Made by a program: the position numbers and the translations under genes. From assembly GCA_030949705.1 (NCBI GenBank), contig JAUZSF010000005.1, forward strand, positions 1 through 64,000: a DNA stretch of 64,000 nucleotides, written 5' to 3'. This DNA comes from Robiginitomaculum sp. Lineage in GTDB: Bacteria; Pseudomonadota; Alphaproteobacteria; Caulobacterales; Maricaulaceae. Under the pieces are notes generated by a model. That model was not told where the DNA came from and did not search any database. It was given only the letters and a program-made list of their open reading frames with translations. Every line of letters begins with the position of its first letter. The stretch's first letter is position 1. This document shows, piece by piece, positions 49,101 through 57,259 of this stretch.

Positions 49101-51011
49101 TTTGGCAATGGCATGCTGTTATCCAAACACACCCGCCTGCTGGCGGCCTTTGATCATCGTGATATTTTTATTGACCCGGATCCCGGTGATGCGGCAGCCA
49201 ATTGGGCCGAACGCAAGCGCCTGTTTGATCTGCCCCGCACCAGCTGGCAGGACTATGATCAAAAGCTGATATCCAAAGGCGGCGGCGTTTTCAGCCGCAG
49301 CGCCAAGTCCATCCCCTTAACGGATGAAATACGCAAAATGACCGGCCTGAAAGGCAAGACCGCCGCGCCCAATGACATTATCCATGCCCTGTTGCAGACC
49401 GAATGCGAGCTATTGTGGTTTGGCGGTATCGGCACTTATATCAAAAGCGCGCAAGAGCAGAACTGGCAGGTTGGTGACAAGGCCAATGATGCCATTCGCA
49501 TCAATGCCGAACAGGTCGGGGCCAAGGTTATTGGCGAAGGGGCCAATCTGGGCATTACCCAGGCGGGCCGGATAGAATATGCCAAGGCGGGCGGGCGCAT
49601 TAATGCCGATTTTGTTGATAATTCGGCAGGCGTGGATACTTCGGATCACGAGGTTAATCTGAAAATCCTGCTGAATGCCGCCATTCGCGCCGGCAAGCTG
49701 ACGACCGAGGGGCGCAACAAGGTTCTGGCCTCGATGACCGATGATGTGGCCAGGCATGTATTGGCCCACAATTATGACCAGACCCTGGCGCTTTCCATGG
49801 CCCAGCTGACGGCGCCCTATGATATGGAACCCTTTGAGCGCTATATGGAAAGTCTGGAAGACAAAGGCCAGCTGGACCGTGAAGTCGAGGGCCTGCCGTC
49901 ATCAGATGAAATGCTCTCCAGGCGTGAAGCCGGCGATACCCTGACCCGTCCTGAAATTGCCACGCTGATGGCCTATGCCAAAAATACGCTGGTCGAGGAA
50001 TTGCTGGACAGTCAATTACCGGACGATCCGCATTTTGCGCCTTTGCTTACCCATTATTTTCCAAAGGCGGTCGAAGACTATACCGAAGAGCGCGAACATC
50101 ACCGGCTGCGCCGCGAGATCATTTCGACGGTACTGGTCAATGATATTGTCAATCAGGGTGGCCCGACCTTTATTTACCGCCTAGCCGCCGGGGCCGGGGT
50201 GGGCACCGCCGATGCCGCCCGTGCCTTTGAGGCCAGTCGCCAGTTGTTTGGCTTTGATGCCCTGATCGCGCGCATAAATTCTTATGACAACAAGGCCCCC
50301 GTAGCCGGGCTTTATGAGCTGCACCGCGAAGTGATGCGTCTGGTTCGCCGTGAAAGCTATTGGCTGGCCCGGCGTTTCGGGACCAATATCAAGGAATTGG
50401 ACGCCTTCATCGCCACCTATAAGGACGGCATAGCAGGCCTGTGTGTGGATACCACCAGTTTCATTTCGCCCTTTGAGCAGGAACGCATAACCAACCGCAT
50501 TGCCCGCTTTGAGAAGGATGGTGCCCCCAGCGAACTGGCCCGCGATATTGCCATGCTGCGCCCCTTGATTTCGGCAACGGACGTTCTGGATCTGGCAACC
50601 AAGGAAAACTGGCCAGTGCTGCCGGTGGCGGCGCTATATCATGCCTTTGGGGACCAGTTCCGCTTTGATCGGTTGCGCTGTGCCGCCGGCCAGCTGGATA
50701 CCGACCAGCGCTGGGATCGTCTGGCCGTACGCCGCCTGATCGAGGATCTGTACAGCGCCCAGCGCGGCCTGACCTGTTCGGCCATTACCCACGCCATCCA
50801 AAACGGCAATGTCCCATCCAGCAAAGATGGCGCCCCGGACCGGGCCTGGGCGCAAGACATCGTCCAGGCATGGAAAGATGCCAATGGTGCCTTGGCCATC
50901 AAGACCATGAATACCTTTGATGAACTGGATGCCACTGGCGAATGGACGCTGGCCAAACTGGCCATTGCCAACACCCAGATGAGCGAGCTGGCCGCCCAGA
51001 TCGTGACCTAA
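46104..51011 (+). CDS. gdhB: NAD-specific glutamate dehydrogenase, 180-kDa type
   Basis: 1635 residues, the large GdhB class found in alphaproteobacteria, Pseudomonas and actinobacteria, that deaminates glutamate to 2-oxoglutarate. N-terminal regulatory region (1-700) includes an ACT-like part (DVLEIIIGDKPFLVDSVMGE) and LRWLRDEHFAFLGSRRY. The catalytic part begins near 800 with HLRFGPVARGGLRWSDRRDD, KNSVIVPVGSKGGFFPK (catalytic Lys), GVGDMSGDVFGNGMLLS and FGGIGTYIKS, VIGEGANLGITQAGRIEYA. The C-terminal helical region covers 1250-1635. GAGGTAAGGAGG lies before the ATG, a very strong ribosome-binding site. Read alone, ended by a hairpin at 51024. Confidence 0.96.
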   Translation: MTAANGSSKHAFGVEEFIALAEGPAGAPLHDKGTLSREARRYLKLVHEDAVAEDIEGLSIEDVLAGAVRFWEFGNVRKPGETLVQIRPARTAQGTPLGRDVLEIIIGDKPFLVDSVMGELGQWGVNTLAMFHPVIDLGRTESGERDPTAPAIRESMIQVQFEPLSKKRREDVLKGVRATLHDVEMAVDDWMGMRAEMNRAIEELHEAPAAAPEEEVAECIEFLRWLRDEHFAFLGSRRYTFPTDENGELLHAEPDIVPGSGLGLLRDDNINVLRRGSEPSMLAPAIQEYLNEPTPLIVAKSNMRSRVHRRIYMDYIGVKHWREDGQVTGETRFVGLFTAEAYDRMARDVPLIRRKVRRVLMRAQRGPGTHNAKKLQNIVENYPRDELFQISEEELLEISRGILHLNDRPRPKLFVRRDRFDRFVSVFVFIPREHYNTQLREDVGELVSKAFGGRLSAYYPHFGDGPLARVHIIIGLDPHNHLEPDLVELERQIAQLARTWHDRLESAARSTGAPAHLQEMLGAYRGAFSAGYKEAYHAEEALVDIAQIETLEGEPGLSARLYRHDDDAPDLIRIKLYKTGHCLPLSDVMPIFGTMGLEALTEASYPVRPKDRDAVWVHAFELRSTDGEVLDLARIAKPVQDALVAIWSGRSENDGFNRLVLRLGVNWRSAAFLRTCARYRSQSGLDPSQRVQEEALAENPKISSLLLALARARFHPDAFATLDERKAEQEKICEEIIACLDKVPSLDHDRVLRRLMRLICAIQRTSFYQSDANGEPLDRISIKIASRELETLPAPKPYREIFVWSPNVEGVHLRFGPVARGGLRWSDRRDDFRTEVLGLVKAQQVKNSVIVPVGSKGGFFPKCLPRNGTRDEIQAEGINAYKSFIRGLLDLTDTLDTAGNVVHPENLVIWDEDDPYLVVAADKGTATFSDIANAMAEEYGFWLDDAFASGGSVGYDHKKMGITARGAWEAVKRHFREMGKDIQNEPFSVIGVGDMSGDVFGNGMLLSKHTRLLAAFDHRDIFIDPDPGDAAANWAERKRLFDLPRTSWQDYDQKLISKGGGVFSRSAKSIPLTDEIRKMTGLKGKTAAPNDIIHALLQTECELLWFGGIGTYIKSAQEQNWQVGDKANDAIRINAEQVGAKVIGEGANLGITQAGRIEYAKAGGRINADFVDNSAGVDTSDHEVNLKILLNAAIRAGKLTTEGRNKVLASMTDDVARHVLAHNYDQTLALSMAQLTAPYDMEPFERYMESLEDKGQLDREVEGLPSSDEMLSRREAGDTLTRPEIATLMAYAKNTLVEELLDSQLPDDPHFAPLLTHYFPKAVEDYTEEREHHRLRREIISTVLVNDIVNQGGPTFIYRLAAGAGVGTADAARAFEASRQLFGFDALIARINSYDNKAPVAGLYELHREVMRLVRRESYWLARRFGTNIKELDAFIATYKDGIAGLCVDTTSFISPFEQERITNRIARFEKDGAPSELARDIAMLRPLISATDVLDLATKENWPVLPVAALYHAFGDQFRFDRLRCAAGQLDTDQRWDRLAVRRLIEDLYSAQRGLTCSAITHAIQNGNVPSSKDGAPDRAWAQDIVQAWKDANGALAIKTMNTFDELDATGEWTLAKLAIANTQMSELAAQIVT

Positions 51012-51023
51012 GCTGAATGCGTA

Positions 51024-51050
51024 CCCCGGAAGCCTTTGGGCTTTTCGGGG
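51024..51050 (+). terminator. CCCCGGA-type hairpin after gdhB, copy 2
   Basis: CCCCGGAAGCC, loop TTTG, GGCTTTTCGGGG. It starts 13 bases after the gdhB stop. No T run, so the terminator role is tentative. Same core as 26679-26705 and 51976-52004. Confidence 0.5.
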
Positions 51051-51163
51051 CCTATGCAAAATGCCTCGGCCCGATCGCCCGGGATAAGCCTTCGTTTTTA
51101 CGCAAGGATACGATAAGGTGTGCGCCAATCGCCGGGGGCCGTATCAATGAAAATTCTAAAACC

Positions 51164-51937
51164 ATGATCCTGCGCCGGGTTATATCGCATTTCCGCCAGC
51201 AGGAGTGGACCGCCATTTTCCTGGATTTTGTGATTGTGGTGGTGGGTGTGTTTGTGGGCTTGCAGGCCAGCAACTGGAATGATGCACGGTTAAGGGAACA
51301 AACAGCGCAAATCTATATCGAGCGCCTTCGTGAAGAACTTGCGGCAAGCAAGGAGGATATTAGTCAGCGACTTTCCTATTTTCGCCAGACCCGAACCAAT
51401 GCGCTGCAGGCCTTGAGCGCACTGGAACAGCCACCGGAGGCACTTGGTGAGCAGTTTTTGGTTGATATTTACCAGGCAAGCCAGATGTTGCAACGTGAAT
51501 ACGGACGTGACACCTATAACGAAATCCTGTCCGTCGGGGCCAATAATGCAATCTCTGATATCGCCGTGAGAAAGCGATTAGCCAATTTTTACCGCAGCAT
51601 AAAAGCCCAAATATCAAGCTTGCGAGACAAGACTTCTTACCGCGAGCTGGTTCGACGTAATATGCCATATAATGTGCAACAGGCGATCCGCGCGGCATGT
51701 GGTGATATTGTTACCACTGGCAAAAACGGAGAACCGACCCTTGCCCTGCCTGCCGATTGCGATCCTGACCTAAGCCCAAGCGATGCATCGCTTGGTGTTG
51801 CAGCCATATTAGATCTCAACATTCGCAAAGACCTTGTTCGTCAACTCTCCAGCCTGGACTCCAAACTTTTTGCCGCACAGCTTGTCATTGACCGAACCAA
51901 TCTGCTGGATGCGTATTTGCTGGATATCCAGAAATGA
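51164..51937 (+). CDS. NWN-family membrane protein, intact copy 3
   Basis: 257 residues. MILRRVISHFRQQEWTAIFL is followed by the membrane helix (about 18-37), ASNWNDARLREQTAQIYIER, then a charged helical domain of about 200 residues that would lie in the periplasm, with EQPPEALGEQFLVDIYQASQ and a Cys in RAACGDIV. It is the only intact member here. The first 45 residues are very like those of the copies at 28210 and 27494, the rest is not. The 150-bp gap to gdhB includes a hairpin. The stop overlaps the start of a 34-residue micro-ORF. Function unknown; layout resembles DUF6090 proteins (from memory). Confidence 0.75.
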   Translation: MILRRVISHFRQQEWTAIFLDFVIVVVGVFVGLQASNWNDARLREQTAQIYIERLREELAASKEDISQRLSYFRQTRTNALQALSALEQPPEALGEQFLVDIYQASQMLQREYGRDTYNEILSVGANNAISDIAVRKRLANFYRSIKAQISSLRDKTSYRELVRRNMPYNVQQAIRAACGDIVTTGKNGEPTLALPADCDPDLSPSDASLGVAAILDLNIRKDLVRQLSSLDSKLFAAQLVIDRTNLLDAYLLDIQK

Positions 51938-52038
51938 CCCTGCGCCGCATCATTGCCTGCAAAACCAGATGCGTTACCCCGGAAGCCCTCAGGCGATCCG
52001 GGGTCTATAGGGCGTTGCTCATACACCATGGGCCCTAG
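51934..52038 (+). CDS. Array-end micro-ORF (34 residues) over a hairpin
   Basis: ATG overlaps the stop of the NWN gene (ATGA). The product starts MTLRRIIACK and then reads TRCVTPEALRRSGVYR, encoded by the CCCCGGA hairpin, and stops at 52036-52038. It mirrors the micro-ORF at 26659-26748. Likely a truncated family copy with a terminator-like hairpin. Confidence 0.35.
   Translation: MTLRRIIACKTRCVTPEALRRSGVYRALLIHHGP
51976..52004 (+). repeat. CCCCGGA-type palindrome, copy 3
   Basis: ACCCCGGA and TCCGGGGT arms with an inner CC/GG pairing. Ends the transcript of the NWN gene and lies 74 bp before the convergent rph stop. Confidence 0.6.
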
Positions 52039-52077
52039 ATCAAACGGGTGTTTTTCCGAGATGGCCATGTGGGTAGG

Positions 52078-52791
52078 CTACCCCACCGCAGATTTTTGTG
52101 CCTCAAAGATTTTGGCGCAGCCCGTGCGCGCGAGCTTCATCAGGGCCTGAAAATCATCAAAGGCCAGCGGCTTGTCTTCGGCGGTGGCCTGGACCTCGAT
52201 AATACCGCCAGAGCAGGAGAGCACAAAATTGGCATCGGTTTGCGCGCGGCTGTCCTCTTCATATTCCAGATCCAGCACCGGGGTGTCATCGACCACACCA
52301 CAGGATATGGCCGCGGCCATGTCAAACACCGGATCGGTCTCAAGCAGGCCCTCTTTGACCAGACCCTGGCAGGCCAGTTTTAATGCTACCCAAGCCCCGC
52401 AAATGGAGGCCGTGCGGGTGCCGCCATCGGCCTGAACAACATCGCAATCGAGCACAATCTGGCGCTCGCCCAGCGCCGTTAAGTCGGTCACGGCACGCAA
52501 AGATCGCCCGATCAGGCGCTGGATTTCCTGGGTGCGGCCAGACTGTTTGCCCGCCGCCGCCTCGCGGCGCATGCGCCCATGGGTCGAACGGGGCAACATG
52601 CCATATTCCGCCGTTACCCAGCCCTTGTCCGAACCACGCATCCAGGGCGGTACCCGGGTTTCGATACTGGCCGAACAGAGCACATGGGTATTGCCAAAGC
52701 GCACCAGGCACGAGCCTTCGGCATAGGGCATAATGCCGGTCTCAAAACTAAAGGCACGTAATTCGTCTGTCTGGCGGCCAGATTGGCGCAT
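52078..52791 (-). CDS. rph: Ribonuclease PH
   Basis: 237 residues. Trims tRNA 3' ends by phosphorolysis. Motifs include [40 protein letters not shown] and [20 protein letters not shown] (catalytic Asp cluster), [12 protein letters not shown] near the end. Length and order are normal. It is divergent from hrcA, a pairing seen in many alphaproteobacteria, with 112 bp between the starts. Confidence 0.95.
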   Translation of the reverse strand: MRQSGRQTDELRAFSFETGIMPYAEGSCLVRFGNTHVLCSASIETRVPPWMRGSDKGWVTAEYGMLPRSTHGRMRREAAAGKQSGRTQEIQRLIGRSLRAVTDLTALGERQIVLDCDVVQADGGTRTASICGAWVALKLACQGLVKEGLLETDPVFDMAAAISCGVVDDTPVLDLEYEEDSRAQTDANFVLSCSGGIIEVQATAEDKPLAFDDFQALMKLARTGCAKIFEAQKSAVG

Positions 52792-52867
52792 GGGGAAAAC
52801 TCCGTATCAATTTATGAGGCCGTACATAAACACCCTGAGCAATACTGCAATGCTCTTTTGCTTTGCC

Positions 52868-52895
52868 CTTGACGAAAGGGTCTGTGCACCATTTC
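52868..52895 (+). promoter_or_regulatory. Candidate heat-shock (RpoH-type) promoter of hrcA
   Basis: CTTGAC (52868-52873), 15 bases, then CCATTTC (52889-52895) resembles the RpoH pattern CTTGAA-N13/15-CCCCATNTA. The predicted start would fall at or within a few bases of the hrcA ATG (52904), so the mRNA would have almost no leader. No CIRCE element is visible. Confidence 0.4.
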
Positions 52896-52903
52896 TTTTG
52901 CCT

Positions 52904-53977
52904 ATGAATACCACACCATCAAACCCATTGAGTGCACTGGATGCCCGCAGCCGCGAAATTTTTCGCGAATTGGTGGAATCCTATCTTCAGGATGGGGAGC
53001 CGGTGGGGTCTCGCAAGCTGGCCCAAAACGGGAAAACCGGCCTGTCTTCGGCCTCTATCCGTAATACGCTGGCGGATCTGGCCGCCATGGGCCTTCTCAC
53101 CTCGCCTCATGTTAGTGCCGGGCGCCTGCCGACCCAGGCGGGCCTGCGCCTGTTTGTCGATGGCCTGTTGCAGATCGGCGATCTGGTGGAAAATGAACAG
53201 CGCGACATTGATGCCCGGGTGCGGGCCAAGGGCGCAACGCTGGATCAGGCCTTGACCGAGGCTTCCAGCCTGCTCTCCGGGCTGGCCGGCGGGGCCGGGC
53301 TGGTACTGGCTCCGGTGCATGAAAGCGCCCTGCGCCATGTGGAATTTGTACCCATCTCATCGGTGCAAACATTAGCCGTACTGGTCTATGAAGATGGCAG
53401 TGTGGAAAACCGCCTGATGAGCCCGCCGCCCGGGGCGACCCCGGCCGCCCTGAGCGAAGCCGGGAACTATCTTTCGGCACGTCTGAAGGGGCGCACCTTG
53501 GACGAGGCCCGCAAAGACATACTGGAAGATATTGCCAATCATACCAGCGCCCTGGATGAAGCCGCCGAAGGGTTGATCACCAAGGGGTTGGCGGACTGGG
53601 CCGGTGGCCCGCCCACCGAGCGCACCCTGATTGTGCGCGGGCGCTCCAATTTGCTGGGCGCGGTCGAGGCCGATATCGATCTGGAGCGCATTCGCTATTT
53701 ATTTGACGATCTGGAACGCAAAAAAGAAATGGTTTCGCTGCTGGATCAGGCGCAAAATGCCCCGGGGGTGAAAATTTTTATCGGTTCAGAGAACGCTTTA
53801 TTCAGTTTATCGGGTTCCAGCGTGATCGTGGCACCCTATATGGATAGCGAAAGACGAATCATTGGCGCCCTTGGCGTCATTGGTCCAACACGGATAAATT
53901 ATGCGCGGGTGATTCCCATGGTGGATTATACCGCCCGTGCTGTCGGGCATGTCCTTGACCGCCTGACTGGCAAATAG
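52904..53977 (+). CDS. hrcA: Heat-inducible transcription repressor HrcA
   Basis: 357 residues. Winged-helix domain (about 10-80, EPVGSRKLAQNGKTGLSSAS then IRNTLADLAAMGLLTSPHVS), a dimerisation/GAF-like region, and the C-terminal signature FIGSENALFSLSGSSVIVAP and IGPTRINYARVIPMVDYTA. HrcA represses chaperone operons through CIRCE. The chosen ATG at 52904 gives the family-like start; no ribosome-binding site precedes it. Followed by grpE with a 12-bp spacing. Confidence 0.94.
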   Translation: MNTTPSNPLSALDARSREIFRELVESYLQDGEPVGSRKLAQNGKTGLSSASIRNTLADLAAMGLLTSPHVSAGRLPTQAGLRLFVDGLLQIGDLVENEQRDIDARVRAKGATLDQALTEASSLLSGLAGGAGLVLAPVHESALRHVEFVPISSVQTLAVLVYEDGSVENRLMSPPPGATPAALSEAGNYLSARLKGRTLDEARKDILEDIANHTSALDEAAEGLITKGLADWAGGPPTERTLIVRGRSNLLGAVEADIDLERIRYLFDDLERKKEMVSLLDQAQNAPGVKIFIGSENALFSLSGSSVIVAPYMDSERRIIGALGVIGPTRINYARVIPMVDYTARAVGHVLDRLTGK

Positions 53978-53989
53978 ATGGAAACGAAG

Positions 53990-54634
53990 ATGAGCGATAA
54001 CGAAAACAACCAGGACGAACCGCAAACATCAGAGACGGAAACCGAAACGCCGCAGGACGATACGGTTGAAGCACAAGATGCCGCCGCGGTAGAACAGGAA
54101 CCGGATTTGCGCGAAGAGCTGGGCAAGCTGCGCGAACAAATGTTTCGCATAGCCGCCGAGGCCGAAAACACCCGCAAACGCGCTGCCCGCGAAGTAACCG
54201 ATGCCCGCAAATATGCAGTTACCGGGCTGGCCCGGGATCTTCTGGATGTGGCTGATAATCTGGCCCGGGCCCTGGCGGCCATTCCAGCCGAGGCACGCGA
54301 CCATGCCTCCGAGGCGTTAGGCGGATTGATCTCGGGCGTGGAGCTGACCGATAAAACCCTGCACGCAGCGCTGGACCGCCACGGGGTACGTAAAATTGAC
54401 CCCAAGGGCGAGAAGTTTAATCCCAATCACCATCAGGCCGTAGCGCAAATCCCCTCAACAGCCCCGGCCGGTGAGGTGGTCGAGGTGATCCAGCCTGGTT
54501 ACTTGCTGGGCGATCGCACCTTGCGCGCCGCCATGGTGGCCGTCTCCTCCGGCCAGCCCCCCGTGCCCGAAGATTATGCTGCCGCCGAGGCCAAGGGCGA
54601 AGAGCCCGGCAGCAAAGTAGATACCACCGCCTAA
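53990..54634 (+). CDS. grpE: Nucleotide exchange factor GrpE
   Basis: About 214 residues. Acidic, Glu/Gln-rich N-terminus (about 45 residues), a long coiled coil (EELGKLREQMFRIAAEAENT, KRAAREVTDARKYAVTGLAR), then the beta domain with DRHGVRKIDPKGEKFNPNHH, GEVVEVIQPGYLLGDRTLRA and AMVAVSSG, the classical GrpE end, plus a short acidic tail. Releases ADP from DnaK. Second gene of hrcA-grpE; dnaK is not in the window. The upstream in-frame ATG at 53978 is possible. Confidence 0.94.
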   Translation: MSDNENNQDEPQTSETETETPQDDTVEAQDAAAVEQEPDLREELGKLREQMFRIAAEAENTRKRAAREVTDARKYAVTGLARDLLDVADNLARALAAIPAEARDHASEALGGLISGVELTDKTLHAALDRHGVRKIDPKGEKFNPNHHQAVAQIPSTAPAGEVVEVIQPGYLLGDRTLRAAMVAVSSGQPPVPEDYAAAEAKGEEPGSKVDTTA

Positions 54635-54658
54635 GGTATTGAAACCCGGGATTCCCTT

Positions 54659-55624
54659 ATGATGATTTTGGGGGTAGTGCTGGCGCTCTGGGGGCAACCA
54701 GCGCTGCCCTTGCCCATTGCGCCCCTGATTGCTGAGGCACGATCCATTGCGGGGGCGCAAGGCGATATCATCTGGCCGGGCTTTGGCAAAACCCCCTATC
54801 CGGTTCTTTATGTTGGCAAGGATAACAGCTTTTTGTTTTGCCCCGCGGGGGCGGCCAAAGGGTTTACCCCTTTGCGTACCGATCCCTTTACCAAATGCGC
54901 CATCAAAACCCGCCAGCGCGTTTTTGCCACCAATTTAAAGGCCACCTTCCCGGCGGTGGATGGCATTTCCACCGTGGTCATCGGCGCCCCGGCACAGACC
55001 GAGGGCAGCCATGCCGCCTGGATTGCCACCTTGTTGCACGAGCATTTTCACCAGATGCAAATGAGCCAGCCCGGCTATTATGACGCCGTCGAAGCGCTGG
55101 ATTTATCTGGCGGGAATGGTGGCGGCATGTGGATGCTGGATTTTCCCTTTCCCTATGCCGATGCCCATATCGCCAATGCCTTTGAAAACATGGCCCACGC
55201 CCTCAGGGCGGCATTGCGCACCCAAACCGGTACGGATCTGCAAAAACAGACCGCCATGTATCGCCAGGCCCGGCGCGCCGCCTTTGCAACCCTCAGCCCT
55301 CGCGAGGCCCGTTATGGGGAATTTCAACTCTGGCAGGAGGGCGTGGCCCGCTATAGCGAAATTGCGCTGGCCGAAGCGGCGATCGAGCGTGCCCGGCGCG
55401 GGCAGAGCCCCTACGACTATTCAGCGCTGGCGGTGAATCTGCGAATGCGTGTGCTTGAGAACCTTGAGCATTTTGATCTAGCCCAAAACAAAAGGGTCAG
55501 TTTTTATGCCCTGGGGGCCGGCGAAGCGCTGTTGTTGGACCGTATCCGACCCAACTGGCGTATCCAGTATTTTCATACTGACATGGCCATGGGTCCCCTG
55601 ATCTATAAAGCCGACGCCAGATAA
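54659..55624 (+). CDS. Putative secreted zinc metalloprotease (HExxH)
   Basis: 321 residues. Hydrophobic start (MMILGVVLALWGQPALPLP) looks like a signal peptide. WIATLLHEHFHQMQMSQPGY holds HEHFH, and about 100 residues later LWQEGVARYSEIA gives a Glu that could be the third zinc ligand, as in gluzincins. The rest is helical. No named family is recognised. It is 24 bp after grpE on the same strand and may be cotranscribed from the same heat-shock unit. Its end overlaps the convergent adenine deaminase by 22 bp. Confidence 0.6.
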   Translation: MMILGVVLALWGQPALPLPIAPLIAEARSIAGAQGDIIWPGFGKTPYPVLYVGKDNSFLFCPAGAAKGFTPLRTDPFTKCAIKTRQRVFATNLKATFPAVDGISTVVIGAPAQTEGSHAAWIATLLHEHFHQMQMSQPGYYDAVEALDLSGGNGGGMWMLDFPFPYADAHIANAFENMAHALRAALRTQTGTDLQKQTAMYRQARRAAFATLSPREARYGEFQLWQEGVARYSEIALAEAAIERARRGQSPYDYSALAVNLRMRVLENLEHFDLAQNKRVSFYALGAGEALLLDRIRPNWRIQYFHTDMAMGPLIYKADAR

Positions 55625-56619
55625 GCGTCCAATTTGGCCAGCGCAGCGGCCTTATCGCCCTCATCCATAAACGAACCTTCAAAGCTGTTGCGCAACAGCG
55701 CTTCAATATCGGCGCGGCCAAGAGGTAGGGCCGCCATCAATGCGGCAAAATTATCATTTACATAGCCGCCAAAATAGGACGGATCATCGGCATTGACGCA
55801 CGGCTTTAACCCGGCCGCCAGCATGGCCGGAATGGGGTGATTTTTCATATCATCAATGACACATAATTTCAGATTGGAAAGCGGGCACACGGTCAGGCAC
55901 ATGCCTTCCTCGGCCAGCCTTTTGACCAGCTTTGCATCTTCCAGCGCGCGATTGCCATGATCGATGCGATCCACCTGCAGATCGTCCAGCGCTTCCCAGA
56001 CATATTCAGGCGGCCCCTCTTCACCCGCATGGGCCACCACGTGCAGGCCCGCATCGCGCGCCTTGGCAAACACATTTTTGAATTTGGATGGCGGATGGCC
56101 AACCTCGGAGCTATCCAGCCCCACCCCATCAATCAGCGATAAAAACGGCTGGGCCTCGTCCCAGGTGGCCAGCGCATCCTCTTCGGGCAAATGGCGCAAG
56201 AAGCACATGATCAGTTTTGAAGAGATGCCCAGTTTTCCCTGCGCATCGCCCAGCGCCCGGGCAATGCCGCCCACCGCATCGGCAAAGGCAACGCCCCGTT
56301 CCGTATGCCCCTGTGGGTCAAAGAAAATTTCCGTATGGATCACCTGATCGGCGGCAGCCCGTTGCAAATAAGCCCAGGTCAGATCGTAAAAATCCTGTTC
56401 TTTCAACAGAACGCTCATGCCCTGATAATAAATATCCAGAAATTCCTGCAAGCACGAAAAATCATAGGCGGCGCGTATCTCCTCAACGCTCTTAAATGGC
56501 AGGTCCACATCATTGCGCCGGGCAATTTCAAACATCAGTTCCGGCTCGAACGAGCCTTCGATATGCAGGTGCAATTCAGCCTTGGGGGCGTTGGCGGCAA
56601 GGGTGGTGAGGTCGGTCAT
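55603..56619 (-). CDS. Adenine/adenosine deaminase family protein
   Basis: 338 residues. ELHLHIEGSFEPELMFEIAR (HxH zinc ligands), FSCLQEFLDIYYQGMSVL, VVAHAGEEGPPEYVWEAL (His, catalytic Glu), IDHGNRALED (His) and VNADDPSYFGGYVND (Asp pair). SFEPELMF and FDIYYQG-like wording and the size favour the fungal-type adenine deaminase subgroup (adenine to hypoxanthine) over adenosine deaminase; this is judged from memory. Single gene between two convergent/divergent neighbours. Confidence 0.85.
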   Translation of the reverse strand: MTDLTTLAANAPKAELHLHIEGSFEPELMFEIARRNDVDLPFKSVEEIRAAYDFSCLQEFLDIYYQGMSVLLKEQDFYDLTWAYLQRAAADQVIHTEIFFDPQGHTERGVAFADAVGGIARALGDAQGKLGISSKLIMCFLRHLPEEDALATWDEAQPFLSLIDGVGLDSSEVGHPPSKFKNVFAKARDAGLHVVAHAGEEGPPEYVWEALDDLQVDRIDHGNRALEDAKLVKRLAEEGMCLTVCPLSNLKLCVIDDMKNHPIPAMLAAGLKPCVNADDPSYFGGYVNDNFAALMAALPLGRADIEALLRNSFEGSFMDEGDKAAALAKLDAYLASAL

Positions 56620-56686
56620 GGTCTGTCCTTTGGTGTTGGAGCAAAACTATACAGGGTGGCCAGAAATTGGAAACCGCATTCAAACC

Positions 56687-57142
56687 CTAACCCGGCGGAA
56701 AGACCGTGTTTTTCTTCACCAGGCCAAAGGCGAATTTGGAATCGATAGAGCGCACGCCTGGCAATTTGGTCAGCACATTGCGGATAAAGTTTTCATAATC
56801 CTGAAGACTGGCACTGACCACATGCAGCAAATAATCGCTGGACCCGGTCATCAGATAACATTCCAGAATTTCATCGGCCCGGGCAATGCCAGCCTCAAAG
56901 CCGCGGATCAACTCGTCGGAGGGGCGCTCCATCTTGATCTCCACAAACACATTCAGCGGCAGGCCGTATTTTTCCTGATCCACCAGCGCCGTATACCCAG
57001 CCAGCACGCCCCGCCGCTCCAGCGCCCGCACCCGGCGCAGACAGGGCGAGGGCGACAGGCCCACCCGTTCGGATAATTCCTGATTACTCAGGCGGGCATT
57101 TTCCTGCAAGGCGCGGACGATTTTACGGTCTATGGCATCCAT
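56687..57142 (-). CDS. Lrp/AsnC family transcriptional regulator
   Basis: 151 residues: HTH (about 1-60, DAIDRKIVRALQENARLSNQ then RVGLSPSPCLRRVRALERRG), then the RAM ligand-binding domain (IKMERPSDELIRGFEAGIARA, ECYLMTGSSDYLLHVVSASL). Divergent from the methionine gamma-lyase gene with an operator candidate at 57155; the pairing equals the mdeR-mdeA layout in Pseudomonas, so it probably activates the lyase in response to methionine. Confidence 0.9.
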   Translation of the reverse strand: MDAIDRKIVRALQENARLSNQELSERVGLSPSPCLRRVRALERRGVLAGYTALVDQEKYGLPLNVFVEIKMERPSDELIRGFEAGIARADEILECYLMTGSSDYLLHVVSASLQDYENFIRNVLTKLPGVRSIDSKFAFGLVKKNTVFPPG

Positions 57143-57154
57143 AACGACCTCTTT

Positions 57155-57171
57155 TTAGCATTATCTGCTAA
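57155..57171. promoter_or_regulatory. Candidate operator in the Lrp-MegL gap
   Basis: Perfect inverted repeat TTAGCA-TTATC-TGCTAA, 13 bp upstream of the Lrp start and 89 bp upstream of the lyase start. The position suits autoregulation of the Lrp gene and control of the lyase. Confidence 0.6.
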
Positions 57172-57259
57172 TATTGTTTCATTAACCGCAATCATACGCA
57201 AGCACATAGCGGCCAAAATCGGCTACTCTATGCCCGTGCAATATGCAAAGGTATGACTG

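Noticed and set aside
52800-52904. CIRCE element before hrcA
   Set aside because: No TTAGCACTC-N9-GAGTGCTAA-like repeat is present.
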